Assembly: GCF_018145875.1 (NCBI RefSeq)
Contig: NZ_JAGSSV010000004.1
Span: forward strand, 1 to 64,000
DNA from: Marinomonas vulgaris
Lineage (GTDB): Bacteria; Pseudomonadota; Gammaproteobacteria; Pseudomonadales; Marinomonadaceae
Direction of reading: 5' to 3'
DNA length: 64,000 nucleotides
Position numbers and translations under genes: made by a program. The stretch's first letter is position 1; each line of letters begins with the position of its first letter. Under the pieces are notes generated by a model, which was not told the DNA's origin, searched no databases, and worked only from the letters and a program-made list of their open reading frames with translations. Of this stretch, positions 16,418 to 28,280 are shown piece by piece.

Positions 16418-17365
16418 CTAGTGCGCACCGTGCTTTGGAAGGGTGCGCGCTTCTTGTGTTAGCCACTGATTAAGTTGACTGATGGCGTCCTCGTTCCTTC
16501 GGCTTTCTTTATAGGCAAGATTAAAGCGAACATTGGTTCTATAAGCGCGACAGGGAAGTTTAATCAGCGGCGTTTCGTCGTTTTTTTCGTTCATCATGTA
16601 GTCGTTCACCAAGGCGATGCCAAGTGAGTGCTTCGCCGCTTCATAAGCCAGCATAAGGTGACTGAAACGATGGAATTGAATCTGCTCTGGTAGGGGGAGG
16701 TTCATGTTAGCAAACCAGCGTTTCCAATCTTCAATGTGGCGATCATAAATACTGTATGAAGTGATCAGTGGAAATTGAGCCAGTAAATCAGGTGACTCTT
16801 TTAAGGCCTCTGATAATTCATGATCTGTGGTCACCCCCAGCTTGCTTTTGATCATGTCATAAAAAGGCACGCTGCAGACCGCAAACAATTCTTCCACATA
16901 AAAAGGCTCAAATTTAAAGCCACGTTTTTCTGTATCGACGGTGATAAAAAAGTCTGCCGTGCGATCAGACAATTCTGGCGTGCTGTGGCTCATTTCGATG
17001 CACAGTTCTAAGTGTGGGTATAAGTGCTTTAAGTCGGGCAACCTTGGAATCAACCAATACACGGCAAAAGAGCTGTACACCGCCAAGCGAATCTGGGTTT
17101 TTTGTTGCCCTTTCATTCGGTTCGTCGCGTCTTCAATTTGCGCCAAAGAATGGCTGATGGAATCCAGGTAGTATTTTCCCTCCTTTGTGAGCTCCAAACG
17201 TCGACCTTGGCGGTGAAACAAGCTCTCCCCAAGATGATTTTCTAGCAGGCGTATCTGGTGCGAAATCGCGCTTTGACTGACGTTTAACTCTAACGCCGCA
17301 AGGGAAAAGCTGTTTAAGCGAGCAACAGCTTCAAAGATGGGTAATGTTTTCAAAGGAGGGAGCAT
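16418..17365 (-). CDS. LysR-family regulator, GcvA-like
   Basis: A 315-residue LysR protein. The winged helix is at residues 1-60 (LPIFEAVARLNSFSLAALEL, NVSQSAISHQIRLLENHLG) and the effector domain follows from about 90. The N-terminal sequence resembles GcvA/AmpR-type regulators. The start is the ATG at 17365; a longer frame to 17554 would add a non-family leader. It is divergent from an EamA-type exporter, its likely target. The stop lies 23 bases from the convergent purU stop. Confidence 0.87.
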   Translation of the reverse strand: MLPPLKTLPIFEAVARLNSFSLAALELNVSQSAISHQIRLLENHLGESLFHRQGRRLELTKEGKYYLDSISHSLAQIEDATNRMKGQQKTQIRLAVYSSFAVYWLIPRLPDLKHLYPHLELCIEMSHSTPELSDRTADFFITVDTEKRGFKFEPFYVEELFAVCSVPFYDMIKSKLGVTTDHELSEALKESPDLLAQFPLITSYSIYDRHIEDWKRWFANMNLPLPEQIQFHRFSHLMLAYEAAKHSLGIALVNDYMMNEKNDETPLIKLPCRAYRTNVRFNLAYKESRRNEDAISQLNQWLTQEARTLPKHGAH

Positions 17366-17471
17366 TTTTATTATCCAAATAACTAATACTAAATGTAAAT
17401 ATATCATTTTATCTAATAAAAAGAAGTGGCTAGACTGCACGCAAATTAAAGCAATAGGAAGGAGAGTCACA

Positions 17472-18380
17472 ATGTCAGGTCGTACCGTCAGCAGCGCTAT
17501 TTTAGTGTTGGTATTAGGCAGCTTTTTTGCCACCTTGTGCGATGTTTTTATCAAAATGGCAGGCCCAGATGTCGCTGTGTTTCAGTTGACGTTTTTTCGT
17601 GCCGTTTTTATGTGCATGATCTTGCTTCCAATCGCTTTGTTTAAATATCAACGAATGGAAAAATCAACGGCGCTCATAGGCATTAAACTGCATTTTTTAC
17701 GTGGTAACTTATGGGTACTAGCTGGTGTGCTGTTGACGATTTCATTGGCCGCTTTGCCACTTGCCACCGCCAATGCGGTATTTTATACAGCGCCTATTTT
17801 TATCATGTTGCTGGGGGCTTTTTTCTACAAAGAACGTTTGAGCATTCATGTGATCGCAGCGGCATTGCTGGGCTTTGTGGGTATCTTGATCATTTTAAGG
17901 CCTACTGAGATCACCTTTGGCATGATCAGCGCGATATTGTTTGCCGTGGTGTTAGCAGCAAACAGTCTGTTGATCAAAAAAATACCGCAAGAGCAGAGCA
18001 TGATGTATGGGTTATGCATCACTCAATTGTTTGCCTTGCCATCGGCGGGTGCACTGGCATGGTGGGAAGGAGCGAGCTTTGACCCTGATATTCTCATCTT
18101 CGCCGCCCTATCATCGGTGTGTTCTATTTCGTACAGCGTGGCATGCTTGGTTGGGTATCGTTATGTGGCGTCAAGCCAAGTTACCAGCGCGGAATACTCC
18201 GGTTTGATTTTTGCCTTTTTGCTTGGCTGGTGGTGGTTCGGTGAAACCCCAGATTGGGCGGTGTTTATCGGCTCTTTATTCGTGATTCTGCCTCTGTTGT
18301 ATTTGAGCCACCAGGACATTAGGCGCATCCGCAGAAGTCAATCTATGACCAATACACGAGCCAATTTAAGTGCGGGTTAG
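17472..18380 (+). CDS. EamA/DMT-superfamily transporter
   Basis: A 302-residue inner-membrane protein with ten predicted helices in two EamA repeats (about 8-145 and 155-290). The first repeat has the typical FFRAVFMCMILLP and LATANAVFYTAPIF segments. The start is the ATG at 17472 with AAGGAG eight bases upstream. Such proteins export or import metabolites or amino acids; no substrate can be read. It is divergent from the LysR gene, with a 106-bp shared promoter region. Its stop overlaps the tetR stop region by four bases on the opposite strand. Confidence 0.87.
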   Translation: MSGRTVSSAILVLVLGSFFATLCDVFIKMAGPDVAVFQLTFFRAVFMCMILLPIALFKYQRMEKSTALIGIKLHFLRGNLWVLAGVLLTISLAALPLATANAVFYTAPIFIMLLGAFFYKERLSIHVIAAALLGFVGILIILRPTEITFGMISAILFAVVLAANSLLIKKIPQEQSMMYGLCITQLFALPSAGALAWWEGASFDPDILIFAALSSVCSISYSVACLVGYRYVASSQVTSAEYSGLIFAFLLGWWWFGETPDWAVFIGSLFVILPLLYLSHQDIRRIRRSQSMTNTRANLSAG

Positions 18381-18988
18381 TTCCCCGCACAGAGATTTTT
18401 GATCATTTGTTCGCGCATTTGCACTAAATCAGATTGGTCTAAATAGATACCATCAATGAACAGGCGAGCCAAACCATGCAGGCTCGCCCACGTGGTTTGA
18501 CCGATTCTCAGGGGCGTGTTGTCGCTGGGAAGAACCGCTTCCTTTTGTAATTCTGCTACCCATTCTAACCATGTCTTAAAGGTTTGCTTTGAGGCGGCTT
18601 TTAATGATTCACTCGGTTCTCCTGCTTTCCACAGGGTTCTGCCATACATTAAATCGTAAGTTTCACTGTTCTCCAGAGCGTATTCTAAATAGCTTGCTAC
18701 ATAGTGTTCGAAGGCGTGTCTTGAGTTTTGTGCGCTCAATTGAGATTGGTTCAGTAACAACAGCAAGCGTTGCTCTTGTTCACGAAAGCTCATCTCAGCC
18801 AATGCGCACAGCAGAGCATTTTTGTCTTTAAAATGATGATAGGGCGCGGTACGAGATACGCCGACTCGATCAGCTAATTTGCGCATACTAAGACTTTCAA
18901 CACCTTGCTCTTTAACGATCTGTGAGGCTGCGCTAAGTAATGAGGTGGTCAAATCACCATGATGATAGTTTTTCTTTGATGTCGTCAT
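18377..18988 (-). CDS. TetR-family repressor, probable regulator of fadH
   Basis: 203 residues. The N-terminal helix-turn-helix is clear (KKNYHHGDLTTSLLSAAS, LADRVGVSRTAPYHHFKDKN) and belongs to the NYHHGDLR subgroup. The C-terminal part is a TetR_C-type helical ligand domain. The start is the ATG at 18988; a longer frame to 19087 runs through the operators. It is divergent from fadH with two near-identical palindromes between them, so it very likely represses fadH and itself. The ligand is perhaps an acyl-CoA, by analogy with the target. Confidence 0.88.
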   Translation of the reverse strand: MTTSKKNYHHGDLTTSLLSAASQIVKEQGVESLSMRKLADRVGVSRTAPYHHFKDKNALLCALAEMSFREQEQRLLLLLNQSQLSAQNSRHAFEHYVASYLEYALENSETYDLMYGRTLWKAGEPSESLKAASKQTFKTWLEWVAELQKEAVLPSDNTPLRIGQTTWASLHGLARLFIDGIYLDQSDLVQMREQMIKNLCAGN

Positions 18989-19010
18989 GCAGCGATTAAA
19001 GCGACAAATC

Positions 19011-21129
<2,119 letters not shown>

Positions 21130-21161
21130 CCGTATCTGCCATTAGCAGAAGGGTTAGCGAG

Positions 21162-21189
21162 CAGCATCACAGATATTACTGTGATGCTG
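21162..21189. repeat. Perfect inverted repeat at the fadH/unknown-gene junction
   Basis: CAGCATCACAG pairs with CTGTGATGCTG (11 bp) around a six-base loop that holds the stop codon of the minus-strand gene. It has no T-run. It may stabilise both convergent mRNA ends. Confidence 0.55.
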
Positions 21190-21700
21190 TATCGTTTGGC
21201 TCGCCGGTTTTGAGAATGGCTAGCAAATCTTCTCGTTGAATACTGCCTTTTAATGCCAAGTCCAGTTGATACTGGTATTCGTTATTCCAGTCTGTGGTTC
21301 TTGGCACCAAGCTTGATAAATCCTCCATGGAAGACTTCATCACTTTTAAATACGCCTGAATGTTTTGCTCTTGATTGATTAAGATGTTTTTAAGCGCCGT
21401 GGCGCTACTGTGTCTCAAATAAAGCTTTAAAATGTCATTCTGTTCTTCGATGGCTTGGATTTTCTTATTTTGTTGTGCCATCGAGGTTTCGAGCCCTGTG
21501 AGCAGCTCACCTTGTTCAGTGACTGTTATTTCTAAAGGAGAGGCGTTTGCTGAGGGTTGCATTAAAAAGAAAGTCACCCCAGAAGAGGCGCCAACACTCA
21601 ACAAAAAGCAAAGTACAAACCCAAGTGGTAGCATCAGCGACTTTTTCTTTTTGGGTGTGTCGTCTTCTGGTTTTTCGTCGACAGCAGGTTTTGATGCCAT
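21176..21700 (-). CDS. Unknown protein with one membrane segment and a coiled coil
   Basis: 174 residues. A charged N-terminal tail (DEKPEDDTPKKKK) precedes one hydrophobic helix (about 22-46), then a Gln/Glu/Leu-rich stretch (about 60-100) likely to form a coiled coil, and a Ser/Leu/Asp-rich C-terminus. The layout, positive tail then helix, predicts an inner-membrane protein with a periplasmic domain. The tail recalls FliL, but no FliL domain follows. The ribosome site GGGGGAAA precedes the ATG. It stands alone, convergent with fadH and divergent from iscR, and I do not recognise a family. Confidence 0.75.
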   Translation of the reverse strand: MASKPAVDEKPEDDTPKKKKSLMLPLGFVLCFLLSVGASSGVTFFLMQPSANASPLEITVTEQGELLTGLETSMAQQNKKIQAIEEQNDILKLYLRHSSATALKNILINQEQNIQAYLKVMKSSMEDLSSLVPRTTDWNNEYQYQLDLALKGSIQREDLLAILKTGEPNDTASQ

Positions 21701-21885
21701 ATTATTTCCCCCTTTATTGGACTCAATTTCTGTCGTAATTGTGTCCTTATTTACTTAAAAAGAACAAGGCTTTTATATCAGCAAAGTGTTTCTGATTTTT
21801 TTATATAAGATGTTCACAGTTTTGTTTTGGCGTAAGTCCACGTAAAATAGCGCACGATTTCTCGGAGTAATGTGAAAAAAGATGA

Positions 21886-21935
21886 ATAACCTACTAATTT
21901 AGTCGGGTAAATACTTGATAAAAACAGTAGGGTTT
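21886..21935 (+). promoter_or_regulatory. Two abutting type 1 IscR boxes
   Basis: Bases 21886-21910 and 21911-21935 each fit the 25-bp type 1 IscR consensus (ATASYYGACTRWWWYAGTCRRSTAT) at about 22 and 21 positions. The first has ACTA...TAGTCGGG as its core and the second TTGATA...CAGTAGGG. They follow each other without a gap, 44 bp before the iscR start. Binding of [2Fe-2S]-IscR here would give feedback repression of the whole suf operon. Confidence 0.78.
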
Positions 21936-21978
21936 GTGTACTATTTGTTCCAACAGAATAATCTCAATTGGATAGCTT

Positions 21979-22467
21979 ATGCGCCTGACAACAAAAGGTC
22001 GTTATGCGGTAACCGCCATGCTGGATCTGGCATTGCATTCAGATCAAGGCCCCGTGTCTTTATCTGATATTTCAAGCCGCCAAGGAATATCTTTATCTTA
22101 CCTTGAGCAGTTGTTTTCAAAACTTCGTAAAAAGTCTTTGGTGAACAGCGTTAGAGGTCCTGGTGGTGGGTATCGATTGAATCGCTCTAACAGTGACATT
22201 TATGTTGCACAAATAGTCGATGCTGTGAATGAGTCTGTCGACGCAACCGGATGTAAAGGGCGCAGTGATTGCCAAAGCGGCAATACTTGTTTGACCCATC
22301 ATCTTTGGTGTGACTTGAGCGACCAGATTCACGATTTTTTAAATCAAATCAGTCTAGAACAGCTAGTGCGTCGTAGTGATGTACGCCAGGTTGCTGAGCG
22401 GCAACAATTTGAAAACCGACAACGAAGTATTGAGAGCGACAAAATCAGTGCTGCAATCCTTGATTGA
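21979..22467 (+). CDS. iscR: Iron-sulfur cluster regulator IscR
   Basis: A 162-residue Rrf2-family repressor. The N-terminal winged helix reads [20 protein letters not shown] and [19 protein letters not shown]. The cluster ligands are in place: three cysteines in [20 protein letters not shown] plus the following His, so it should bind [2Fe-2S]. It opens an operon of SUF genes rather than the ISC genes found in E. coli, an arrangement seen in several gammaproteobacteria that rely on SUF. Regulation is probably autogenous through the two boxes upstream. Confidence 0.95.
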   Translation: MRLTTKGRYAVTAMLDLALHSDQGPVSLSDISSRQGISLSYLEQLFSKLRKKSLVNSVRGPGGGYRLNRSNSDIYVAQIVDAVNESVDATGCKGRSDCQSGNTCLTHHLWCDLSDQIHDFLNQISLEQLVRRSDVRQVAERQQFENRQRSIESDKISAAILD

Positions 22468-22541
22468 GTAAAGAATTAATGAATTGAACATAATGCACTG
22501 AATTCACAGTGCGTTCGTTCCTTTGATAAGTGAGTTTTTAT

Positions 22542-23978
22542 ATGACTGAGCAGATAGATAAAGCGCTGGCACGGGAATACGAAGCGGGCTTTGTGTCTGA
22601 TGTAGAATCAGAAACCTTTGCCCCTGGTCTAGATGAAGATGTCATTCGACGTATCTCTGCCATGAAGGGTGAGCCTGAGTGGATGCTAGAGTGGCGTTTG
22701 AGTGCGTTTCGTGAGTGGCTCGAAATGGAAGAACCTGATTGGGCGCTGGTGGATTACCCGAAAGTCGACTTTCAGGCTATTTCTTATTATTCCGCCCCTA
22801 AAAGCATGAAAGACAAGCCTAAATCGTTAGATGAAGTAGACCCTGAATTGCTTCGTACCTATGAAAAACTAGGTATTCCGCTTATTGAGCAACAAATGCT
22901 GGCGGGTATTGCGGTTGATGCTGTTTTCGATTCTGTGTCAGTTGTGACTACGTTCCGAGAGAAATTAGAAGAAGCGGGTGTCATCTTTTGTCCTATTTCA
23001 GAAGCGATTCACAAACACCCTGATTTGGTCAAAAAATACATTGGCAGTGTCGTGCCTAAAAAAGACAACTACTATGCAGCGCTTAACTGCGCCGTTTTCA
23101 CGGATGGATCTTTTGTTTATATTCCAAAAGGCACTCGTTGCCCGATGGAGTTGTCCACTTACTTCCGTATTAATGAGCAAAACACAGGGCAGTTTGAGCG
23201 CACCTTAATTATTGCCGACGAAGGCAGCCATGTCAGCTATCTTGAAGGCTGCACCGCCCCTCAACGTGATGAAAATCAGTTGCACGCGGCCGTGGTTGAA
23301 TTGGTGGCGATGGACAACGCCGAGATCAAATATTCGACCGTGCAAAACTGGTACCCTGGCGATGAAAATGGCAAGGGCGGTATCTACAACTTTGTGACCA
23401 AGCGTGGCATTTGTCACACCAGTGCCAAAATTTCTTGGACACAAGTGGAAACCGGTTCTTCAGTGACTTGGAAGTATCCAAGCTGCATCTTAAAAGGCGA
23501 TAACAGCGTCGGTGAGTTTTATTCTGTCGCCTTGACTCGTGGACGCCAGCAAGCCGATACCGGTACTAAGATGATCCATCTAGGAAAAAACACCAAATCC
23601 ACCATTATCACCAAAGGCATTTCGGCAGGTCGCAGTAATAACAGTTATCGCGGATTGGTCAGAATGAATCCAGGCGCACACGGAGCACGTAACTTTACTC
23701 AATGTGATTCCTTGTTGATTGGTGATCAATGTGGTGCTCACACCTTCCCCTATGTGGAAAGCCGTAACCCTTCGGCGATCATTGAGCATGAAGCCACTAC
23801 CTCTAAAGTAAGCGACGAACAGATGTTCTTGTGTCGTCAGCGTGGTCTTGATCCTGAAAAAGCCGTGTCCATGATAGTGAACGGTTTTTGTAAGGAAGTA
23901 TTCAAAGAACTGCCCATGGAATTTGCCGTTGAAGCGGGCAAATTACTAGAAATAAGCCTTGAAGGCTCTGTAGGTTAA
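22542..23978 (+). CDS. sufB: Fe-S assembly scaffold SufB
   Basis: 478 residues, the normal SufB length. Conserved parts are [57 protein letters not shown] (with the Cys proposed to receive sulfur) and the C-terminal beta-helix with [21 protein letters not shown]. It forms the SufBC2D complex that builds [4Fe-4S] clusters. I used the ATG at 22542; an in-frame GTG at 22530 is possible. It follows iscR by 74 bp and leads the SUF block. Confidence 0.97.
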   Translation: MTEQIDKALAREYEAGFVSDVESETFAPGLDEDVIRRISAMKGEPEWMLEWRLSAFREWLEMEEPDWALVDYPKVDFQAISYYSAPKSMKDKPKSLDEVDPELLRTYEKLGIPLIEQQMLAGIAVDAVFDSVSVVTTFREKLEEAGVIFCPISEAIHKHPDLVKKYIGSVVPKKDNYYAALNCAVFTDGSFVYIPKGTRCPMELSTYFRINEQNTGQFERTLIIADEGSHVSYLEGCTAPQRDENQLHAAVVELVAMDNAEIKYSTVQNWYPGDENGKGGIYNFVTKRGICHTSAKISWTQVETGSSVTWKYPSCILKGDNSVGEFYSVALTRGRQQADTGTKMIHLGKNTKSTIITKGISAGRSNNSYRGLVRMNPGAHGARNFTQCDSLLIGDQCGAHTFPYVESRNPSAIIEHEATTSKVSDEQMFLCRQRGLDPEKAVSMIVNGFCKEVFKELPMEFAVEAGKLLEISLEGSVG

Positions 23979-23991
23979 GGAATTATTAAAA

Positions 23992-24777
23992 ATGTCGAAC
24001 ACCAAGAGTTTGTTGACGATACAAGATTTGCACGCCAGCGTAGAAGAAAAGAAGATCATTAAAGGTCTGAACCTAGATGTAAAAGCTGGTGAAGTGCATG
24101 CCATTATGGGGCCAAATGGCGCCGGCAAAAGTACACTAGGCTATGTGTTATCCGGCCGTGATGGTTACAGCGTTGAAAGTGGCTCTGCTACGTTAGATGG
24201 AAAAGATCTGCTAGAGATGGAAACCGAAGAGCGCGCTCGCGCTGGTTTGTTTCTGGCTTTTCAATACCCAGTTGAGATTCCAGGCGTAAGCAATTTAGAG
24301 TTCCTGAAAGCGTCTGTAGATGCTCAGCGAGAAGCCCGTGGCGAAGATGCTATTACCTCTGCAGAATTTTTGAAAGAAGCCAAAGCCGCTTGCAAACAAG
24401 TGAATTTGCCGGTGTCTTTCTTAAAGCGTGGCGTTAACGAAGGCTTTTCAGGTGGTGAGAAAAAACGCAACGAGCTTATGCAGATGTTATTGCTTAAGCC
24501 AAAGCTTTGTATTCTTGATGAAACTGATTCTGGTCTGGACATCGATGCTCTTCAAGTGGTTGCCGAAGGGGTAAACAGTCAGCGTTCTGCCGATCGTAGT
24601 TTCATCGTCGTGACCCATTACCAGCGTCTGTTGGATTACATTAAGCCCGATTTTGTGCACGTATTATCCGATGGCAAAATCGTTAAAAGTGGCGATGCTT
24701 CTTTGGCGCTTGAGCTAGAAGCGCAAGGTTACGCTTGGTTGCAAAAAGAGCCAGCCGAAGACGAACTTGAGGGGTAA
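23992..24777 (+). CDS. sufC: Fe-S assembly ATPase SufC
   Basis: A 261-residue ABC-type ATPase with Walker A GPNGAGKST, the Q loop in FLAFQYPVEIPG, signature FSGGEKKRNE, Walker B LCILDETDSGLD and the switch His in VVTHYQRLLDY. It powers the SufBC2D scaffold. It is 13 bp after sufB and three bases before sufD. Confidence 0.97.
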   Translation: MSNTKSLLTIQDLHASVEEKKIIKGLNLDVKAGEVHAIMGPNGAGKSTLGYVLSGRDGYSVESGSATLDGKDLLEMETEERARAGLFLAFQYPVEIPGVSNLEFLKASVDAQREARGEDAITSAEFLKEAKAACKQVNLPVSFLKRGVNEGFSGGEKKRNELMQMLLLKPKLCILDETDSGLDIDALQVVAEGVNSQRSADRSFIVVTHYQRLLDYIKPDFVHVLSDGKIVKSGDASLALELEAQGYAWLQKEPAEDELEG

Positions 24778-24780
24778 AGC

Positions 24781-26040
24781 ATGAGTGAATGGTTAGACAG
24801 CGCCATCGCTCGAGCGCAGGGAATAGACGATTGGTTAGCACCAAAGCGTGCCCACGCCCTTGACCTTTTGGCGAAGACTTCATGGCCAACACGCAAAACA
24901 GAAGCGTGGCGTTACACGCCGCTTCGACCTGTTGAGCGTTCAACGGCCAAAGCAATTACTGATACGGTTACCTTGTTGCCTACTGCCATTGCAGACTTTT
25001 CTGCTATTGAATTGGTGTTTGCCAATGGTAGGTTTGACGCTTCACAATTGGAGTCAAACCTACCCGAAGGTTTGTCCGTATCCTTAGGTCGTGATCTGAC
25101 AGAAGCAGAACAGTCTGCCGCGCTAGGTGTATTTTCTACTATCAAGCCAGAGCGTCATATTTTTGGTTTGGTGAATGATGCGCTAGCAGAAGACGTATTG
25201 GTTGTCTCTGTGGCCGAAGGCGTACAAATTGACCAGCCTATCCGCATCAGCAGTTTGCTAAGCGAAGGCGCTGAATCTCATACCCGAGTACAAGTTAATT
25301 TGGCGGCAGGCTCCTCGTTAACCGTTATCGAAGACGTGCAATCCCATGGCGACAGTTTGCTTACCGCGTTTGTTGAGTATCAGGTAGCGGCCAATGCCAT
25401 ACTTGAGCATTACCGTTTTGCCTTGCAAACCGGCAACAATATTGCCATTGGTGGTAGTCATTTTAATCTTCTCGATCATGCCAAAATGCACAGTACCATC
25501 GTAGGGTTTGGTAGTGATTTGTCTCGTTTGGATACCGACATTATTCATGCGGGAAAATACGCCGATGCTAAGCTGAATGCCATGTATCTGCTTGACGGCA
25601 AAGAATTATTTGACCTGCACGCCACGGTAGAGCACGCCAGTCCGAATGGCACCACGGAAGAAAACGTCCGTTGTATCGTAGCTGACCGTGCCCGTGCTGT
25701 GTTTAACGGTCGTATCCACATTCACCCAGATGCACAAAAAACCTTGGCTGAGCTGAATAACCGTAATTTGTTACTGTCTGACAAAGCAGAAATCAATACC
25801 AAGCCAGAGTTAGAAATTTATGCCGACGATGTGAAATGTGCCCACGGTGCTACCGTGGCGCAAATCGATAAGCAGGCGTTGTATTACTTGCAAACCCGTG
25901 GTGTAAGCCGAGCTAGAGCACAAGTTATGCTGAATTTTGGCTTCATTAACGAGTTGATTGATTTAATGCCAAATGCAGCGTTAGCGGAATGGGTTCGTCC
26001 TATGATTCGCGAACGTTTTCTGCAAATGGAAGTTAACTAA
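24781..26040 (+). CDS. sufD: Fe-S assembly protein SufD
   Basis: A 419-residue partner of SufB. The N-terminal helices (EAWRYTPLR) are followed by a beta-helix (LNRLD-like repeats) and the C-terminal family signature KCAHGATVAQIDKQALYYLQ/TRGVSRARAQVMLNFGF. It is thought to admit iron to the SufBC2D complex; the conserved His in KCAHGATV is present. Its ATG is three bases after the sufC stop. Confidence 0.96.
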   Translation: MSEWLDSAIARAQGIDDWLAPKRAHALDLLAKTSWPTRKTEAWRYTPLRPVERSTAKAITDTVTLLPTAIADFSAIELVFANGRFDASQLESNLPEGLSVSLGRDLTEAEQSAALGVFSTIKPERHIFGLVNDALAEDVLVVSVAEGVQIDQPIRISSLLSEGAESHTRVQVNLAAGSSLTVIEDVQSHGDSLLTAFVEYQVAANAILEHYRFALQTGNNIAIGGSHFNLLDHAKMHSTIVGFGSDLSRLDTDIIHAGKYADAKLNAMYLLDGKELFDLHATVEHASPNGTTEENVRCIVADRARAVFNGRIHIHPDAQKTLAELNNRNLLLSDKAEINTKPELEIYADDVKCAHGATVAQIDKQALYYLQTRGVSRARAQVMLNFGFINELIDLMPNAALAEWVRPMIRERFLQMEVN

Positions 26041-26052
26041 GGCGAGAATCGA

Positions 26053-27270
26053 ATGAGTTTTGATGTAGCGGCTATCCGTGAACAGTTCCCGATTTTGAAG
26101 CGTGAGATCGATGGTAAACCTTTGGTGTATCTCGATAACGCGGCGACAACACAAAAACCACAATGTGTAATCGATGCTCTGGTGGATTATTACACCACGT
26201 GTAATTCGAACGTACACCGTGGCGCTCACCGTTTGGCGGATGAAGCAACACGTCGTTTTGAAAATGCGCGTGACATTGTGAAAGTCTTCTTGAACGCCCC
26301 TAAGCGTGAAGAAGTGATTTGGACCTCTGGAACCACGGAAAGTATTAATATTGTGGCCAATGGCTTGGGGCAGTTGTTGTCTCCAGGCGATGAAGTCATC
26401 ACTACGGGCATGGATCATCATGCTAATTTGGTGACATGGCAGCAAGCTTGTAAGGCGTCTGGTGCGATTTTAAAAACCGTACCAGTAACCGACGATGGCG
26501 AGCTTGATCAAGCGGCTTACGACGCGCTACTCAATGATAAAACTAAATTCGTGGCTTTTCCTCATGTATCCAATGCATTGGGCACTGTGAATCCGGTTAA
26601 AGCCATGACCGCCAAAGCGAAGCAGGTGGGCGCTTGGGTTTTAGTTGATGGCGCACAAGGCGCGGCACATGGTTGGGCAGACGTTCAAGACATTGGCTGT
26701 GATTTCTATGTGTTCTCTGGCCATAAACTTTATGGCCCTATGGGTGTTGGTATTCTTTGGGGGCGTGAATCCGTTCTTGAAAGTTGGCCTGTATGGCGCA
26801 CTGGTGGTGAGATGATTGCTACTGTGACCTTGCAAGAGTCTACATGGAATGTATTGCCTTACCGTTTTGAAGCGGGCACACCAAATGTGGGTGATGCCAT
26901 TGCCCTAGGTGAAGCCATTCGTTGGTTTAGCGCTCTTGATCATGATGCGGTAATCGCTCATGAAGAAGCCTTGCTGGATCACGCTACGGCATTAGCAAAA
27001 GACTTTGATGGTCTGACGATTATCGGTAATGCCAAAGAAAAAATTGGTGTATTGAGTTTCGTGCTCGACCAAGGCCACCCTGCGGACATTGGTTTTCTGC
27101 TCGACCGCCAAGGTATTGCCGTGCGTACGGGCGATCACTGTGCGCAGCCGCTTATGGCGCGCTTTAATGTGCCTGGAACGGCTCGTGCGTCTTTCGCTAT
27201 TTACAACACAATAGAAGAAGTTGATGCCTTATTTGTCGCATTGAGAAAAGTGCGATCCATGTTGGCTTAG
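26053..27270 (+). CDS. sufS: Cysteine desulfurase SufS (type II)
   Basis: 405 residues, PLP-dependent. It has YLDNAATTQKP, the PLP Lys in FYVFSGHKLYGPMGVGILWG, and the type II active-site Cys in VRTGDHCAQPLM. It takes sulfur from cysteine for SufB, with SufE as acceptor. A second, type I desulfurase lies at the end of the same locus. Confidence 0.96.
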   Translation: MSFDVAAIREQFPILKREIDGKPLVYLDNAATTQKPQCVIDALVDYYTTCNSNVHRGAHRLADEATRRFENARDIVKVFLNAPKREEVIWTSGTTESINIVANGLGQLLSPGDEVITTGMDHHANLVTWQQACKASGAILKTVPVTDDGELDQAAYDALLNDKTKFVAFPHVSNALGTVNPVKAMTAKAKQVGAWVLVDGAQGAAHGWADVQDIGCDFYVFSGHKLYGPMGVGILWGRESVLESWPVWRTGGEMIATVTLQESTWNVLPYRFEAGTPNVGDAIALGEAIRWFSALDHDAVIAHEEALLDHATALAKDFDGLTIIGNAKEKIGVLSFVLDQGHPADIGFLLDRQGIAVRTGDHCAQPLMARFNVPGTARASFAIYNTIEEVDALFVALRKVRSMLA

Positions 27271-27276
27271 GAGAGT

Positions 27277-27630
27277 ATGATGACAGTCGCAACATTTGAT
27301 CCTGTCTCTAGCGTGTCTTTAACCGCTTCTGCACAGAAATATTTTGCTTCAAAGCTAGTAAAACAACCCGGTAAATTGATCCGACTTAGTACCAAAGAAA
27401 GTGGCTGTACAGGGTTTGCTTATGTGCTGGACATCGTAGACGCCGCTTTACCAGAGGACACAGTGTTGGCTTTTGGTGAAATCAATCTTGCGGTAGCGTC
27501 CCAGTCTGTTGGCATGTTGCAAGGCACCGAAATTGACTTGGTACGCGAGGGCGTAAACGAAGTCGTCAAATTCAAAAACCCTAACGTTGTAGCTGAATGT
27601 GGCTGTGGCGAAAGCTTTAGTGTGAGTTAA
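27277..27630 (+). CDS. sufA: A-type Fe-S carrier SufA
   Basis: A 117-residue HesB/IscA-family protein with the three cluster ligands Cys (SGCTGFAY) and CxC (ECGCGESF). It carries clusters from SufBCD to target proteins. Two ATGs (27277 and 27280) both follow GGAGAG; either start is possible. In this operon it lies after sufS, not before sufB as in E. coli. Confidence 0.93.
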   Translation: MMTVATFDPVSSVSLTASAQKYFASKLVKQPGKLIRLSTKESGCTGFAYVLDIVDAALPEDTVLAFGEINLAVASQSVGMLQGTEIDLVREGVNEVVKFKNPNVVAECGCGESFSVS

Positions 27631-27633
27631 GTC

Positions 27634-28164
27634 ATGCAAAAAATGGTAGTGACAAATCGTGCTTGCCCAGCGCGAAGAGTGCCCAGCGGTGAGCCGACGA
27701 GCATTCCAGAAGGTCAGTTTATTACAATCAATCAAAGCCTAGGTGGTAATTATACCGTTACTTGGCAAGGTAATATGCTGCGCATCGATGGCACCGACGC
27801 TGAAGCCATTGGCCAAGAACCAGAAGTGTTAGATTTTGAAGATAAAGGCACAGGATCGATTGATGTCGAGCAAGTGTGGCAAGCTCTAGACAGCATTTAT
27901 GACCCTGAAATCCCTATTAGCCTAGTGTCCCTTGGTCTGGTTTATAAAGTGTCCGTTGATCAAGTGGAAAATACGGTCGGCATCGATATGACGTTGACCG
28001 CACCAGGCTGCGGCATGGGGCCTGTATTAGTAGGTGATGTGAAATACCGTGTTGCTAAAGTGCCGAATGTGAAAAGTGTTTCGGTAGACTTAGTATTTGA
28101 TCCACCTTGGTCTCGTGAAATGATGAGTGAAGAAGCGCAACTGGAAGCCGGACTTTTTTTCTAG
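27634..28164 (+). CDS. sufT: Fe-S assembly auxiliary protein SufT (DUF59/MIP18 family)
   Basis: 176 residues. The N-terminal 80 residues are a SufT-specific segment. The C-terminal half (about 85-160) is the DUF59 domain with SIYDPEIPISLVSLGLVYKV, the conserved Cys in TAPGCGMG and FDPPW. It helps Fe-S maturation in bacteria relying on SUF. It starts four bases after sufA and is the last gene before a terminator. Confidence 0.92.
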   Translation: MQKMVVTNRACPARRVPSGEPTSIPEGQFITINQSLGGNYTVTWQGNMLRIDGTDAEAIGQEPEVLDFEDKGTGSIDVEQVWQALDSIYDPEIPISLVSLGLVYKVSVDQVENTVGIDMTLTAPGCGMGPVLVGDVKYRVAKVPNVKSVSVDLVFDPPWSREMMSEEAQLEAGLFF

Positions 28165-28213
28165 TGGTCGCATTTTGATCGCTTCGGTCATTGCTTAAAA
28201 TCGCATACAATAA

Positions 28214-28247
28214 TAAACGGCCTTAGTGGTTTGCTAAGTGCCGTTTT
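28214..28247 (+). terminator. Internal terminator between sufT and sufE
   Basis: AACGGC-CTTAG pairs with CTAAG-GCCGTT over a seven-base loop, followed by TTTTTG. It divides the iron-sulfur locus into iscR-sufBCDSAT and sufE-iscS, with read-through or a second promoter needed for the latter. Confidence 0.85.
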
Positions 28248-28280
28248 TGTTTGAATAGACTCAGTGCAAAAGAGGTTCTC

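Noticed and set aside
16422-16449. GTGCGCACC/GGTGCGCGC hairpin between purU and the LysR gene as a terminator
   Set aside because: Neither side has a T-run and most of it lies in the LysR coding end.
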